DNA from: Cymbidium sinense
Taxonomy: Eukaryota; Streptophyta; Magnoliopsida; Asparagales; Orchidaceae
Length of the DNA stretch: 64,000 bases
Assembly (NCBI GenBank): GCA_021442155.1
Contig: CM038229.1
Span: 99,425,271 to 99,489,270, forward strand
Direction of reading: 5' to 3'
Shown: positions 11,930-23,300 of the stretch, piece by piece
Layout of the letters: every line of letters starts with the position of its first letter
Position numbering within the stretch: the first letter of the stretch is position 1
Position numbers and translations under genes: made by a program
Notes under the pieces: model-generated
Databases searched by the model: none
What the model was told of the DNA's origin: nothing
Seen by the model: the letters and a program-made list of their open reading frames with translations, nothing else

Positions 11930-13075
11930 ATGATTATATTGTGTGCCCTGATTTTCACCTAATTTATCTTGAACATCTAGATAAACCAATAACTTTACAA
12001 GGGACATTCTTGATAACAAATGGGTATTTATATATAAAGGAAAACAATTATGCATTCTCGATCTTCTCTAGAGAATTTCTTATCACGAGCTACATCGGGG
12101 TGTATGGTCATTTTGGAAAGGATAAGACCATATGTTTATTAGAAAATAGATTTTATTGGCCTTCATTAAAATGAGATGTTCAAAAATTAGTGGCTCAATG
12201 TTTAATTTGTAAAAGCTAAAACTATCAAACAAAGGTCCGGACAATACACTTCCTTACTGTTCCTTATAGGCCTTGGGAAGACCTATCAATGGATTTTATT
12301 TTAGGATTACCTAGAGCTGAGGACATGATAATATTTTTGTTGTAGTGGATAGATTCTCAAAAATGGCTCATTTCTTACCTTGTTCAAAACCAATGATGCT
12401 TCTTATATAGCCAAATTATTTTTAAGGAAATAGGACTCCATGGTCTCCCTTTAACCATTGTTTCGATAGGGATGTTAAGTTTGTCTCATATTTTTGGAAA
12501 ACATTATAGAAATTATTAGAACCAAATTAAAATTTTCTTCCTTTCACCCACAAACCGATGGACAAATCAAGTAGTTAATCGTACTTAGAAATTTGCTTAG
12601 ATGCTTAGTAGGTAAAAGTTTAGAAATTGGGATTTACATTTACCAACCTCAATTTGCCTATAATAGTACTATCTAGAACTACAAAAAAATCACCATTTGA
12701 GATAGTCTATGGTCAAAACCCACGACGACCAATTGATGTAGCAAACCTACCATCTCATGTATTTTCGATGCATTCTCATTTGTTAAAAGATTTTCAAAGC
12801 CTCCATGAAGATATAAGAAAGCAAATTACTATAAGTAATGAAAATTATGCTTCTAAGGCAAATCATAATCGCTCAACAAAAGAATATAAAGAAGGTGATT
12901 ATGTATTGATTCGCATTCGCGTTATCAAACCACTAGATATAAGAAATTACATGCACTTATGGCCCATTTAAAATTCTCAAGAAAATTGGAACTAATGCTT
13001 ATCACCTTGATTTGCCCCGATATGCTCATTCATCCAGTTATTAATATTGAAGATATTCTATCATAAGAAGCAAAC
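11930..13075 (+). pseudogene. int: Element C integrase, broken
   Basis: Inserts the cDNA copy into the genome. The N-terminal zinc-binding domain is seen as GHFGKDKT...FYWPSLK (12108-12170) followed by CLICK at about 12200. The core domain starts near WEDLSMDFILGLPR (about 12270-12315), then an expected VVDRFSKMAHF block interrupted by frameshifts, and the TDGQ-like region (about 12550). The C-terminal part is the longest open piece (12627-12971), with SPFEIVYGQNPRRPIDV and KEGDYVLIRIR. The order and the VYGQNPR signature are typical of plant Ty3/gypsy integrases. Confidence 0.85.
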
Positions 13076-13129
13076 CTCCACTTGTTCGCCTAACTCTTTA
13101 GCGGAGAGATATAGCACCACTTCTGCGTA

Positions 13130-13332
13130 AGCCCTCTTCCTTGAAGTTGACTATATTATCACCGAGGAAGCACCCATTAATCCCCTTCAACATCATCTAG
13201 TTCATTGGAAGAATAAGCCACCAAAAGACACATGGTTGACTGCATGATTTGGAGAAGTTAGCCCCACAATTAATAGAAGATTTCTTAAATTTCAACTCTA
13301 CGGAGCAGAGTTCAAATGAGCCTGGGAGTTGA
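13130..13332 (+). pseudogene. Chromodomain-like C-terminal tail of element C pol
   Basis: After integrase comes YIITEE followed by HHLVHWKNKPPKDTWLT (about 13190-13240). It aligns with the LVKWKG...ATWE core of chromodomains carried by plant chromoviruses, which direct integration to chosen chromatin. The usual KG and acidic residues are altered, so recognition rests on position and pattern. The last residues read EPGS and the stop TGA is made by the first three bases of the 3' LTR (13330-13332). Confidence 0.55.
13318..13329 (+). promoter_or_regulatory. Polypurine-like tract of element C
   Basis: GAGCCTGGGAGT lies directly before the 3' LTR, where plus-strand DNA synthesis is primed. It overlaps the last codons of pol. 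It is less pure than typical tracts, so the call rests on position. Confidence 0.5.
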
Positions 13333-13932
13333 TGTAGAACATCAAGAGGAACCAAAATTAGAGCCCAAGGTCCATTTACAAGATCTCAAGCTAAAGCCCA
13401 AGAAAATTTAGCCCAAGGTCCATTTACAAGATCTCAAGCTAAAGCCCAAGAAAATTCAAGAAAGAAGTAGTAGCGCCATTATAAGGCCCATTTCATGATT
13501 TCATCTTTTCTTATTTATTTATGTAATTTTTAATTTTCTTCTAGAAACTCCATGTTTGAAATTTTGCATTTAAAAATTTAAAGCATGACATGTGAGGTGG
13601 TTGAATCCACACAAAAAAATGCATGACATGTGGGTGGTTGGCATAAAATAATGAGGCAATTTAATGCTTCACATTAATGTGGCCACCACTTTTCCCTCCA
13701 TGTTTTGAATTCTTTTCTTTTGAAATATGCTTGTAATGGCTATAAATAGCCCTCTTACTTGAATGAAAGGGAACTTTGGCAATTGCAAAATTTTGAGTTA
13801 TTCTTGTGGTTTGAGAGCTTGGCCAAACCTTGGCAATCCTTAGTGGGAGCTAGTTATCCAACATATCTTCTTCCTTCTCCCCAATACCCACTTCTCTCAA
13901 TCTCATCAAAAGAAAGAAGCCCACCTCCATCA
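13330..13932 (+). repeat. Element C 3' LTR
   Basis: Starts TGATGTAGAAC and ends CCTCCATCA, matching 7433-8040. TATAAATA is retained at 13741-13748. Differences from the 5' LTR are mainly one- to few-base indels with few substitutions. The frame at 13759-13944 is LTR sequence and not a gene. Confidence 0.92.
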
Positions 13933-16037
13933 CTAGGTGCCTAAGTGGACCTATGAATTGGTGCCAAGTGGCCAAGGGAGGAAATAACCAAATATGCATG
14001 TGTCTTATCTCATGGGATGCCCTAGACCCAAGGGCAAAGTGATCATTTGGCTATGGGTTTGATTTGAGCAAATTTGGGATGGGTTAAAAGTGGGTTAGCC
14101 CAATTTTCAAGTGGTTTGAAGTTTATTTGATTTGACCTATTTAGGTTAAATTGGGTTAGATGGGTCAAGTTTACCAATTGGTCAAATTGGGCCGACTGTT
14201 GGGTCAAGTTCAGACCAATTGGAGTGTATTGGTGTCATTGGTTTGATTTAATTTGCTTTGGATTTGATTATGGCTCATTTGGGTTCATATAGGTCAAAAG
14301 GGTCAAGTTGACCAATTTGAAAAATTTGAACAAATTGGGTTAGTTAGGTGTTGAGTCAAGTTTAATTGGATAATTGAAAATGATTGTATGCTTTGGTTTG
14401 GTTTAATTTAGAATTAATTTGAATTTTGGATAATTTGACTATTTAGGTTAATTTGGTTAGGTTAGGTTGACCAAGTGGTCAAATTCAATAATGGCGGTCA
14501 AGTTCAATAATCAATTTGGAATGAACTTGAACTATTGGTTGCAATCAATTTGGGTTGAATTATGATTTGACCTATTTTAGCTTCTACCAATTTGGGTCAA
14601 CTTGGGTCAAATGGCCAATTGGACTTTGTTTGGCTCAATGAGGGTTTGATCATGTTCAATCATTAATTTTGAATTAGTTTTAATCAAAATTTTCAGTCAA
14701 GTTGGCATATGGTGTGTTTTGGCTAGCTTAGGTTTCATTTGCTAAGCATTGACTTGGTCAATGGGCTAGTTAACTTGGTTTGACCTAATTTAAGAGAATT
14801 GATTAACAGATGATTGTTGGTCATGATATGAGGTTTGGATGGGCTCAGTTCAATCCATTTTGAGTTGGATTATAACTTGGCTCAAGAAGGTCTTTAGGTC
14901 ACTTTGGGTCAAGTGGACCTAAATGGGTTAATTGGCTTGATCTGCTTGATTCAAGTTTAATTATATTGATCAATGGGTTTGAGATGAAAATATAAATCCA
15001 ATTGCAAATGGTTAGCTATATGGATCATGGTTCATATGACAATTTCAAGTCAAACTATTAATTTAGGTTAGCTTGGATTTGGTTTGATAATTATAGTTTA
15101 TGTTTATATTTGGAACAATGATTGAAGGAATGATTGAATCATGAAGAAATCCATGAGTTTTGATTTAATTTGGATAGATTTGATCAATTTCAAGGAATTG
15201 ACTTAAAAAGAATAATTTGGATTTTAGTTTGATTTTGGATTTAGTGATTATTTGAATTTATATTCCATTTATTTAGGAATATAAATGAAGATATAAATGA
15301 TTCATGAGAAAGTCTTGAGTTTGGAGTGATTTGAGCAAATTTGACCAAGCTCATGGAAGTAGGTCAAAAGGGCTTAAGTAGGAATTGATTTAGTTTGATT
15401 TGAATTGGCTCATATGGATTTGGATTTTATTTATATTTATGAATATAAATGAAGGAATGATTGATTTATAAAGTAATCAACTAAATTTTATTTTGTTCAA
15501 AGGAGGTTTTGGCTAAGCATATGAAGGTGGTTCACATAGCTTAGGAAGGGATTGGGAATTTGAATTTATCATGGGTTTCAATCATTCGATTTGAGATTAG
15601 ATTTATGATTTGGGTTGGGATTTGATTTGAGATTGAATTTGATGTTTGAAAAAATCACTTGAGTTGGGGTTGATTTGAATTTGGTTGAGGCTAAGTCCAT
15701 AGTATAAAATCAAGGGGCATAGAAAATTTGAAATTTGAATTCAATCATGGGTTTCAATCATTTAATTTGGGATGGGATTTATGATTTTGGATTTAAATTT
15801 GAGGTTTGGTTTGGAATAAGGAACCAAGGATTAGGTTTAAAGCTATTAGGTAGGAAGTCTTCCTAAATCCCTTAGGCATAACCTATTCCTATGCTAACTC
15901 TTCTATGTCTCTTGGCTTAGGTTAAGTGTTCACGTAATCACTTAAAGTGTCTTAAGACTAAGGAGCTCTTAATATCTATAAGAGTCCTAGATCTATGATG
16001 TGGAAGTTGAGAACTCACTCCAAAAGTTAGGTCAACA
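13933..16037 (-). repeat. Element A 3' LTR, proximal part
   Basis: Collinear with 55416-57514 of A's 5' LTR and, in inverted order, with 28676-31000 of element B. The half next to element C is full of GGTCAA and TTGACC words. The remainder is rich in GATTTG and AATTTG words. On the minus strand it starts with TGTTGACC at 16037, which sets the LTR boundary. Confidence 0.88.
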
Positions 16038-16053
16038 AAAGAACCCCCAATAG
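16038..16053 (-). promoter_or_regulatory. Candidate polypurine tract of element A
   Basis: On the minus strand ATTGGGGGTTCTTT directly precedes TGTTGACC of the 3' LTR. The G run and position fit a plus-strand primer, although the T residues are atypical. Confidence 0.5.
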
Positions 16054-18499
16054 GTGGTGTAATTGATAAGGAAAACCACACATATTGTGACCGATATGAT
16101 CAACAACGTCCAAAGGATCGCAAGCATTAATCGAGACGATCTATCCTTAAACTTGAGGTGTAGACAAAATCAAGATCTTAGTGCAATGCAACTCAACTCA
16201 TGCTAAGGGCATAAGAGAGGAAGAAATGATCCACAAGGGATCAAGCATGTGATCCTTCCACTAGGAAAGTGGGTTGGATATCCATTGACGAATAAAGTTG
16301 AGTTTGATAATGATTCAAGAAGAAAAGATCCAGGGGTGAGTGCATGAACCTTTCACTAGCGATTCAAATCATCCACTAGATAGAGATTTGATTTGGTTTG
16401 ATTTTATGTGGCTCCACTAGGGAGGAGATATGATTTGCATCTAACCGGGAAGAAATTGGTTTAATTTAAATGGGCATCCACTGGGATGAGAATTTAATTT
16501 TATTTGTTGATTTATGATTTGAGGTTCCAGGGAAGAGGATATGATCCTTGAGGCACATCTTGGAGATATGAGCAGATCCACTAGGGATAAGGTGGATTTA
16601 AATTGGGACTCCCGGAGGGAGGATGATGCATTGGATTAAATGGACCGCCGCGATGGATCCATTAAGAAGGGGCTAATATTAGCCTAGTCTTATCTTAGAT
16701 TTACAAATCCAAAGGGATAGTCACCGCTATCGAGTTAACCAACCTAAAGGGTGCCTTTGGTGCAATGATTATACTTGAGAAGAAAGCATATCGACCTATA
16801 TCTTCCAAAGTAAGGACCAACCATTAGGGTGAGTTGATAGCACAATAAATCAAACCCAACATAGGTGACCATTTGAGCGAATGATCTGTGGACTCATCCT
16901 CAAGAATAGTAATTTAATTTAAATTGACCCTATCTGCGCGATGGATATATTAAGAAGGGACTAATATCACCTAGACCTATCTTAGATTTACAAATCCAAA
17001 GGGATAGTCTATTGTCCATCGCTAGAGGTAACCAACCTAAGGGGTGCCTTTTGGTGTGCAATTGTCAAGTTAGGAGGAAAGTTTGTAGACTTACGCTTTC
17101 AAGCAAGGAACCAGGGGTGATCGGTTGATAGCACAATAAATTGAGCCCAACCTAAGGTGTCGGTGTTCACATATAGAAAGAATGCGTTAGACTTATATTT
17201 TCTAAAGCAAGGATGACCGTTGGGTGACTGTTGGTGGCACAAGTCAACCCGACCTAAGGGAGACTAGTAAAGAGTGCCGACCTAGGGACTTATCTTAACT
17301 CAAAAGTAGTCGTGATTCCTATAGGGAGTTTTCTTTGCTCTAAAGATAGGATGCTTACTTGGGAAAAGATACCATTGGGGTTTTCCTCCTAATACATAAG
17401 CAAAAAATATATATTTTGTTTATTATATTGTATGGACCACGGTGGACCCACCGAGAAGGAGCTTATATCGCCTAGTCCTATCTCGGACTTATTGAACCAA
17501 GGGAGAATCGCATATTAGAGACAAATTCTCCAACCACAAGGGTGGTTACTAGAAAGGGGACTGTCTAATCTAAGAGTGGGTAGTGTCTAAATAGGGTTGC
17601 TAAGGATGTGTTCCAAATAGAGTGCCCACAAGAGAGGTGCGCAAGGGGCTTTAGCTATAACCCTATAAAGAAAGCCTATAGGTACAGCGCAACTCGGGAG
17701 AAAGCGTAGGTCTTACGCCCCAAGAGTGGTGTATCCACTAGGTGGGTCCGTCAAGATAACACCAACCAACCTAAAGTGCCTTATGTGCGATAATCAATTT
17801 AGAGAAGGCATGTAGACTTACATCTCCTTAAAGTAGAACCGATTCGGATAATCAGATACCGATACTATTCGAGGGGCGCCTGGGTGCAACGATTGTGCTT
17901 AAGAAGAAAGCATATGAGACTTACATCTTCCAAAGTAGGGGTGAACTGGGCAACGTTAATGGCAAAAAGATCAACCCGACCTAGGACACTACCGGGGAGT
18001 CACAAAGAAGGACTAAACCCACTTGAAGTAGTTAGGAGGAAAGGAGTCGTTGGGGACTTACCCCGTTCTTTACTCAACCGAGTCACCACGATGGCTAGTT
18101 TAAGAAGAAGCGTGACTTACATCCTTTTAAAAGATGCCAACATGAGGGTAACTTATCAAGAAGTAAGGCCTACCATGCTAACAAGGTGCTCGTGTGTGCA
18201 ATGATCAAATTAGGAAAGAAAATGTAGTAAACTTACATCTTCTAACAAGTGACACACTAACAAGGTAGCATGTCACCGACCTAAAATAATGAGTGAGTGC
18301 CAGTGGGGATTGCTACATCAAAATAGTTCAAGACAAAAGATATGTGTTTGTGTTATAGTGTGTTGTGGAAGAAGGAAGAGGATGCCGCTTGGGTTCTCTT
18401 ACACCACCCTAAACACATCATGGAAGATTCACAAGCAAAGATTTTTCTAACCAATATGAAGAGATGGAATTTGAAATAAAGAGAAGTTTCATTGATAAT
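16054..18499 (-). repeat. Element A 3' untranslated tract with degenerate tandem repeats
   Basis: About 2.4 kb between the end of integrase and the 3' LTR with no coding content. A long unit of about 280 bp recurs (TTACAAATCCAAAGGGATAG near 16695 and 16985; a looser copy near 17470). A shorter block of about 60-100 bp (GTGCAAT...AAAGCATAT...CTTACATCTTCCAAAG) recurs near 16770, 17075, 17790, 17890 and 18195. Element B has the same tract inverted at 47052-48533. Long repeat-bearing 3' tracts are known in Tat-lineage elements. The open frame at 17884-18204 lies wholly in these repeats. Confidence 0.75.
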
Positions 18500-19700
18500 T
18501 ATTTTCAAACAAGATTTATGGATAATATTTCTTTAGGAAGAGCCCTTGATTGGAAGCATAGGGCACTCTCCTTACAATTTATGAGTTGATAAGATCCTCT
18601 TGGTGCCTTCTATATGGCAAAAGGACTTCACAAGTGGGTTCAAACTTGCCTCCCATCTTTCAATGATAATAATTATTCTCTAGAACTAAAATAAGTTCTC
18701 CTACTTGAAAAGATCTAGCACCAACTTGTTATGAGAGCTTAAATTATTTTGGCTTTATACAACTCGAGGTTCTTGCATGCTGAGCGCCTCTCCTCCAAAC
18801 CTTTGAGCTCTTCTAACCGCAACTTGGCATTCTGCTCCTGATTTTACTATTCACATCTATCCTTAGTGATGGAGTTGGACTTCTAATGATAGATTGCTTG
18901 CACCCATACACTAAGTAGAATGGGGTAGATTGAGTTGGAGTTCTATATATGTAAGCTAGCCCATAAGGCTTCAACTAACTACTTATGCCACTATTGTTTG
19001 TTGTCATCAGTATCTTCTTTAATATTTGGATGAGAGTTTTATTGAAGGCTTCGCCAAACCATTTTCCCTTAGGTAGAATATCTCCAATCTATGATGTCTC
19101 CAAGCAAAGCTATTAATTTTAGGGCTCTTGAATTCAATACCATTATCGGATATAATTTGTCGAGGCACTCAAACTATATATGATATGATTCATGAAAATC
19201 GAGCACATGCCGAGTGACCTTTCTAGTGGGATTGCCTATGCCCACTTGGAAAAGTAGTCTGGCTAGAATGAACTGATGACCCTTGGAAGGAGGATAGATC
19301 AACTACTATGTTGGTACCTCAAGACTCAAATGGTCATGAGGCCAATGTAGGATGTAGAATATTGGTGAAGGACCACACGCGCATACATTGGTGGTATCTC
19401 CTTGCTATATCCATGCCGTGATCATCAAAGGTGAGTATCCTAGTCTCTTGATCTTGGCTTTCATCTTAGGACCGATTGATGCGCCCACATAATCCCGAGT
19501 GTAACTTGGTCATAATATTATGGGCTTTGTATTTGTCCAAACAATGTAACCATATATGATCAAAGGACCTTCGGTATAAGGTGCCATCCACGAGCATATA
19601 AAAGGGCTCTTCATTTCACGATGGGCTATTGACTTCTCTTGAGCTAGTTTGATGTAGGTAATCCATGAATGGTTTCCTCCAATCTAACCATCTTCCTTTG
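18500..19700 (-). pseudogene. int: Element A integrase, broken
   Basis: Minus strand, several frames. The zinc-binding region is marked by LYRRSFDHIW and KLHSGLCG (about 19490-19620). The core domain has SSFQGSSVHS or, in the next frame, PPSKGHQFIL (about 19270-19300), and QIISDNGIEFKSPK (about 19110-19150) containing the second catalytic Asp region. EAFNKTLIQILKK follows (about 19020-19060). The C-terminal part has LRLEELKG, GGKFEP-like and YQLINCKES blocks and ends with LPIKG at about 18550. All this matches the Tat-type integrase order, but nearly every block is in a different frame. Confidence 0.8.
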
Positions 19701-20205
19701 AAATGACAACCTCCCTTCAAGAGAGAATCTCGATGAGTTATAATAAGGGATAGGACTTATCTATTTTGGACCCTTATCGGTATGGACTTCTACACATGCT
19801 AACTCTTGGCAAGCTTAGCAATACGTGTAACTGAACGACTCCTCGAGGAATCTTGTAAATGGTAACCTCGATTTGGGTGAATAACATCATGGTATACTTG
19901 TGGTAATGATGGAGCTTAGGCTTTAGAACCTTGTAAAACCTAGCAATTTGGTTGATAACTAATTGAGAATCCCAAGATGATGTTCTAGGCATGTAGTGTA
20001 AACTCAGACTCAATCGAGCCTCATATTTAGTTTTGTGGTTGGTGCATGGATTGGCGGATGATATGAGAATCTCAATCGTAGTCCGAGTTAGGAGAATTAT
20101 TCACCCCACCTTTCCTAGGATAATAGATTGTGGTTCTTCTCCTATGAGAGGAATCCACCATAAAATACATCTCCCAATGGTGAATGCTAGTGTACCATAA
20201 GTTCA
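19701..20205 (-). pseudogene. Element A second (archaeal-type) RNase H
   Basis: Marks the element as Tat lineage. Minus-strand segments read DVFYGG (the MYFDG-like start, about 20150-20170) and TNHKTKYEARL (about 20003-20035), corresponding to the TNN-AEYEAL motif. SWDSQLVINQIARFYKVLKP follows (about 19920-19980), where DSQL holds the catalytic Asp. The open piece 19774-20013 continues to VTIYKIPR, the HVPR-like end of the domain. The usual E of AEYEAL appears as K in one position. Broken by frameshifts at both ends. Confidence 0.8.
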
Positions 20206-21650
20206 TGATTTATTCATCGGGAGGTCATCACTAAGCATAGAATTACAGAAGTTGGTGTCTTTAAAAATCTACTAGTGCCCCTTTCACGCGGAGGTACAAA
20301 TGTAATTAAACCGATAAAATCATGAACTAACTCGCCAACCATCCAATAATGTCGGTCGTGTCATGAGATATTATAGTGGATTGATCATAAAGATAAGATT
20401 TACCTTATGAGAAAGCATGTAATGCCATAGCTTTTAGGATGCAAAGATTAAAGCTAGACAATGCTTCTAGGTGGGTAGTTTGCCTCGGCGGGGATTAGAT
20501 GAGAGATAGTATAGTGCATTTTCTTTCCTTCATCATTGGTTTGAGCCAATAAAGCACTAAGGTGTCATCATAATGCGAGTATATAGTATCACTTGCGGGA
20601 TAGAGCCTTGGCTGATCGATAGTGCTTGATGTCTTTGAAGGCATATTGACACTTATCATCCCACTTGAACTTGGCATCCTTTTTGAGTCGAGAATGGTTG
20701 GAATCTTCCATAGGTTGAAAATGAAGCATCTTAAATACACCAACCGCCCGAAATGATATGAGTTGAGTTAGACTTTTAGGGGTGGCATTTCTAATATCAC
20801 TCTAGATCGATTTCTATTCCACGGTGTCGGACAACAAACCCAAGAAATTTCCTTGAAGCTACTCAAATGCACACTTATTCATTTTAAGGTTAAATTATCT
20901 TAATCGTTTGAAAACTACTCTCAAGTCAAAGAGATGGTCTTCCTTTTCTTTACTTTTGACTACAAGATCATTAACATAACATTCAACTTGATGATGAATG
21001 AGTTCATTGAAGATCCAAGTCATGGCTCTTGGTATGTAGCACCCATTTTAAGGCCAAAAGGCATGACCCTATAACAATAGATTTCGATCAAGATTAGAAA
21101 AGCAATATTTTCTCATCCTCGAGGGCTATCTTAATTTGGTTGTAGCCAAATGACCCATCCATGAAAAGAAGGCATGAGATGAGGAAATGTCCACCATCGG
21201 ATTGGTAGTGAAAATTCATCTTTAGGATATGCTTTATTTAGATCCCTAAATTGACGCATATGCAATTTGGTTATTCTTTTTCTTAACTAAACTGTAGCCA
21301 ACCGGGTAGGGTATTTTTTTCCATGAAACCGCATTGTTCATTTCTTGACTTAGAAATGACCTATTGTTCAATGTCTAATTGCATCTAGGAGATTGCTTAA
21401 TAAGGTTAGCATTAGGATCTATTGGTAGTTGTGGACTACTTCATCGGAGATAAATCGAGCATTTCTCATAACTCCATGCAACTAATCCTTAAACTCATAA
21501 TAGCCTAACTAAGTCATTGTTTCTTCTTCATTCAATAAAGAACTGTATGTGGGATGTGAATTGTCTTTAGTTCCTAAGTTAATCTTTTAAGTTCATCAAT
21601 GGTTGATCGATCTCTTCTTCAAATTTTGGTGGTGCATCTTTGACTTCAAA
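20206..21650 (-). pseudogene. pol: Element A reverse transcriptase and RNase H, with YVND in place of YVDD
   Basis: RT landmarks on the minus strand: DLNKAYPKDEFSLPI (about 21195-21240), YCYRVMPFGLKMGATYQ (about 21030-21080) and FNELIHHQ-type sequence (about 20985-21010). The catalytic box at 20967-20978 reads YVND; the first catalytic Asp of the usual YVDD is replaced by Asn, a single G-to-A change on the coding strand. RNase H follows: KFKWDDKCQYAFEDIKHY (about 20615-20680), LSALLAQTNDEGKKMHYT (about 20510-20560) and a decayed RHYFLAH-like block. Multiple stops and frameshifts. The closest relative in the window is element B. Confidence 0.85.
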
Positions 21651-22483
21651 GTCATTTAGATCATCTAAAGTTTCTAAATACACCTCATATGAGTTAGCAT
21701 GATTTGAAAAGAACCTATCAAATTCAAATGATTGGTGATGACTAGGCAATAATTGTCATCGTTATTTGGACCCTTGAATCCTAGTCGGTCTTGATTGAGA
21801 TGTTTTTCTAGTTGTCCCATAGCCTTTCAAAGTAGTTTGACCTATGTTTAGACCAATATTTGGGATTAATCCCTTCTTTGCTAAGTTAAGAACACAAGGT
21901 GAGTACCAATCAAAGGCAATTGTATTAAATTTTTATATGAATCATCCTCAAGTTCTACATCGCTTCCGACTTGGGGGGGGTCTTAACTACCAAATCCTCA
22001 ACTTCTTAAGAGGAAAGTGGGGTTAGAGCTAGGTTCCCATATCTTTGCCATACATATCTGACTTGGATACATTCATGCTTTGCTTTGGAGGCCGGTCTTC
22101 ATCCTTTGCACTCAAATGTCACCTCCTGGGACCCAGAGAGGGTTGATTGGCGTCTAACCATGAGACTCATCCTCTGGACTTTAAGTCTATGGATAGTGGG
22201 GGTACTCCATGAGTGGAACATAGCTCTTTGGTGACCACCCGGGAGGTCTTCCACCTCTAGAACTACCTCAGATCTACCTCTTCCTCTACAGTGGAGGTCG
22301 GGTAATCCTATCCATGTGTTTATGGAGGAGCAACTGTGGGTGGAATCTAACATGCTCTACCTTCCTCTTAGCGTGATTCTGCTCACTTGCATTTTCATTT
22401 TCTTTTCTTTTTTCTTTTCTTTTTTTTTTATTTTCTTTTTTTTTATTTTTCTTTTTCTTTTTTATTTTGAACATTGACCAAGT
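21651..22483 (-). pseudogene. Element A linker between protease and RT, lysine-rich
   Basis: A T-rich run at about 22395-22475 encodes a Lys/Glu/Asn-rich segment on the minus strand, followed by HVRFHPQLLLHKHMD. Element B has the counterpart at about 43115-43300. The linker is poorly conserved otherwise and I see no catalytic motif. A run of eight G at 21972-21979 interrupts it. Confidence 0.6.
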
Positions 22484-23300
22484 TCACAAGAATAAACTTT
22501 TTTTGAGGAAGATAGGTGCATCCTCATATATCTCAACCTCTCTTGAAATGGCTTTAAGTCTCCTTTGACACAATACTGATTCCACCTCTTTGAATTTGAT
22601 GCACGATGTAAAGATGGAATTGTATTTGTTTCCATGTATCCAAGGCCTCGAGCAAAGCGGTGAAAGATGTATCACGAATCAATTATGTAGAACTTGGCTT
22701 ATCTTCTAGTCATCTATCTAATGGCAACACTATGGAGCCTAAAGCCCTCTCGCGCCTTGCTCATTGAATCCTCTCAACATCATCATCTCCTTGGAGTTGA
22801 AGATGTCAATCCTTAAGTAAGTAAGGGTCTTTGTACTTAAAATGTTTACTAATATGCTAGATCAATTAACACCACAGAGTCAGATCGCCCATGTCCTTTG
22901 TGATGTAGAGAGAATGATTGTGCTTGGAAGGTCTTCATCAGAATGTAACTCCAGCTTCTCTTGAATAACATGCCTCTTCTTCAATGGCCATTGAGCTAAG
23001 CATATTTTTGGATTGAGGGACTTTGATCAATGACTCCCTCATCTCTTTGGATAAGACAAGGGCATCATATATGCTTAGTTTAGCGGCAACTTTCTAGCGA
23101 GGACATTGTAGTCAACTCAGGCTGGTCCACAAGCATATCCATGGGTGGAGCATCGTGGAGGGGCTACTTGATCGCTAGAACCAATGACTTTTCTTGCCCT
23201 TATCGAGGTTCTACCATAAGGAGGTAGAACTTTTCCACTATAGAGGTTGACTTTGGTGACTTCATGAGAGTTTAGTGGAAAGTTCTACTTGCTCATGAGG
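22484..23300 (-). pseudogene. pro: Element A protease region, broken
   Basis: The clearest part is RPWIHGNKYNSIFTSCIKF followed by REVEIYEDAP (22500-22660). It corresponds to the LGRPWIH segment just after the protease core in Tat elements. The core itself, with the catalytic Asp, lies upstream at about 22850-23150 but is too decayed for me to point to the residue. Element B's counterpart is 42560-43110. Confidence 0.6.

Larger units (their letters stand above)
7433..13932 (+). mobile_element. Element C: 6.5-kb Ty3/gypsy element, probably chromovirus type
   Basis: Complete in outline: two LTRs of about 605 bp starting TGATG and ending CATCA, a primer binding site like that for initiator tRNA-Met, gag with a zinc knuckle, protease, RT, RNase H, integrase, a chromodomain-like tail and a polypurine-like tract. 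It lies in element A's 3' LTR; the uninterrupted site is seen at about 55411-55425 (GGTCCTAAGTGCC). Flanks read GGTCCTA on the left and CTAGGTGCC on the right, sharing only CTA, so the target duplication is imperfect. The LTRs are very similar and differ mostly by small indels, making C young relative to A. Its coding region nevertheless contains many frameshifts. Confidence 0.9.

Noticed and set aside
17884..18204. 106-residue plus-strand frame
   Set aside because: Entirely within the tandem-repeat 3' tract of element A and on the strand opposite to its transcription.
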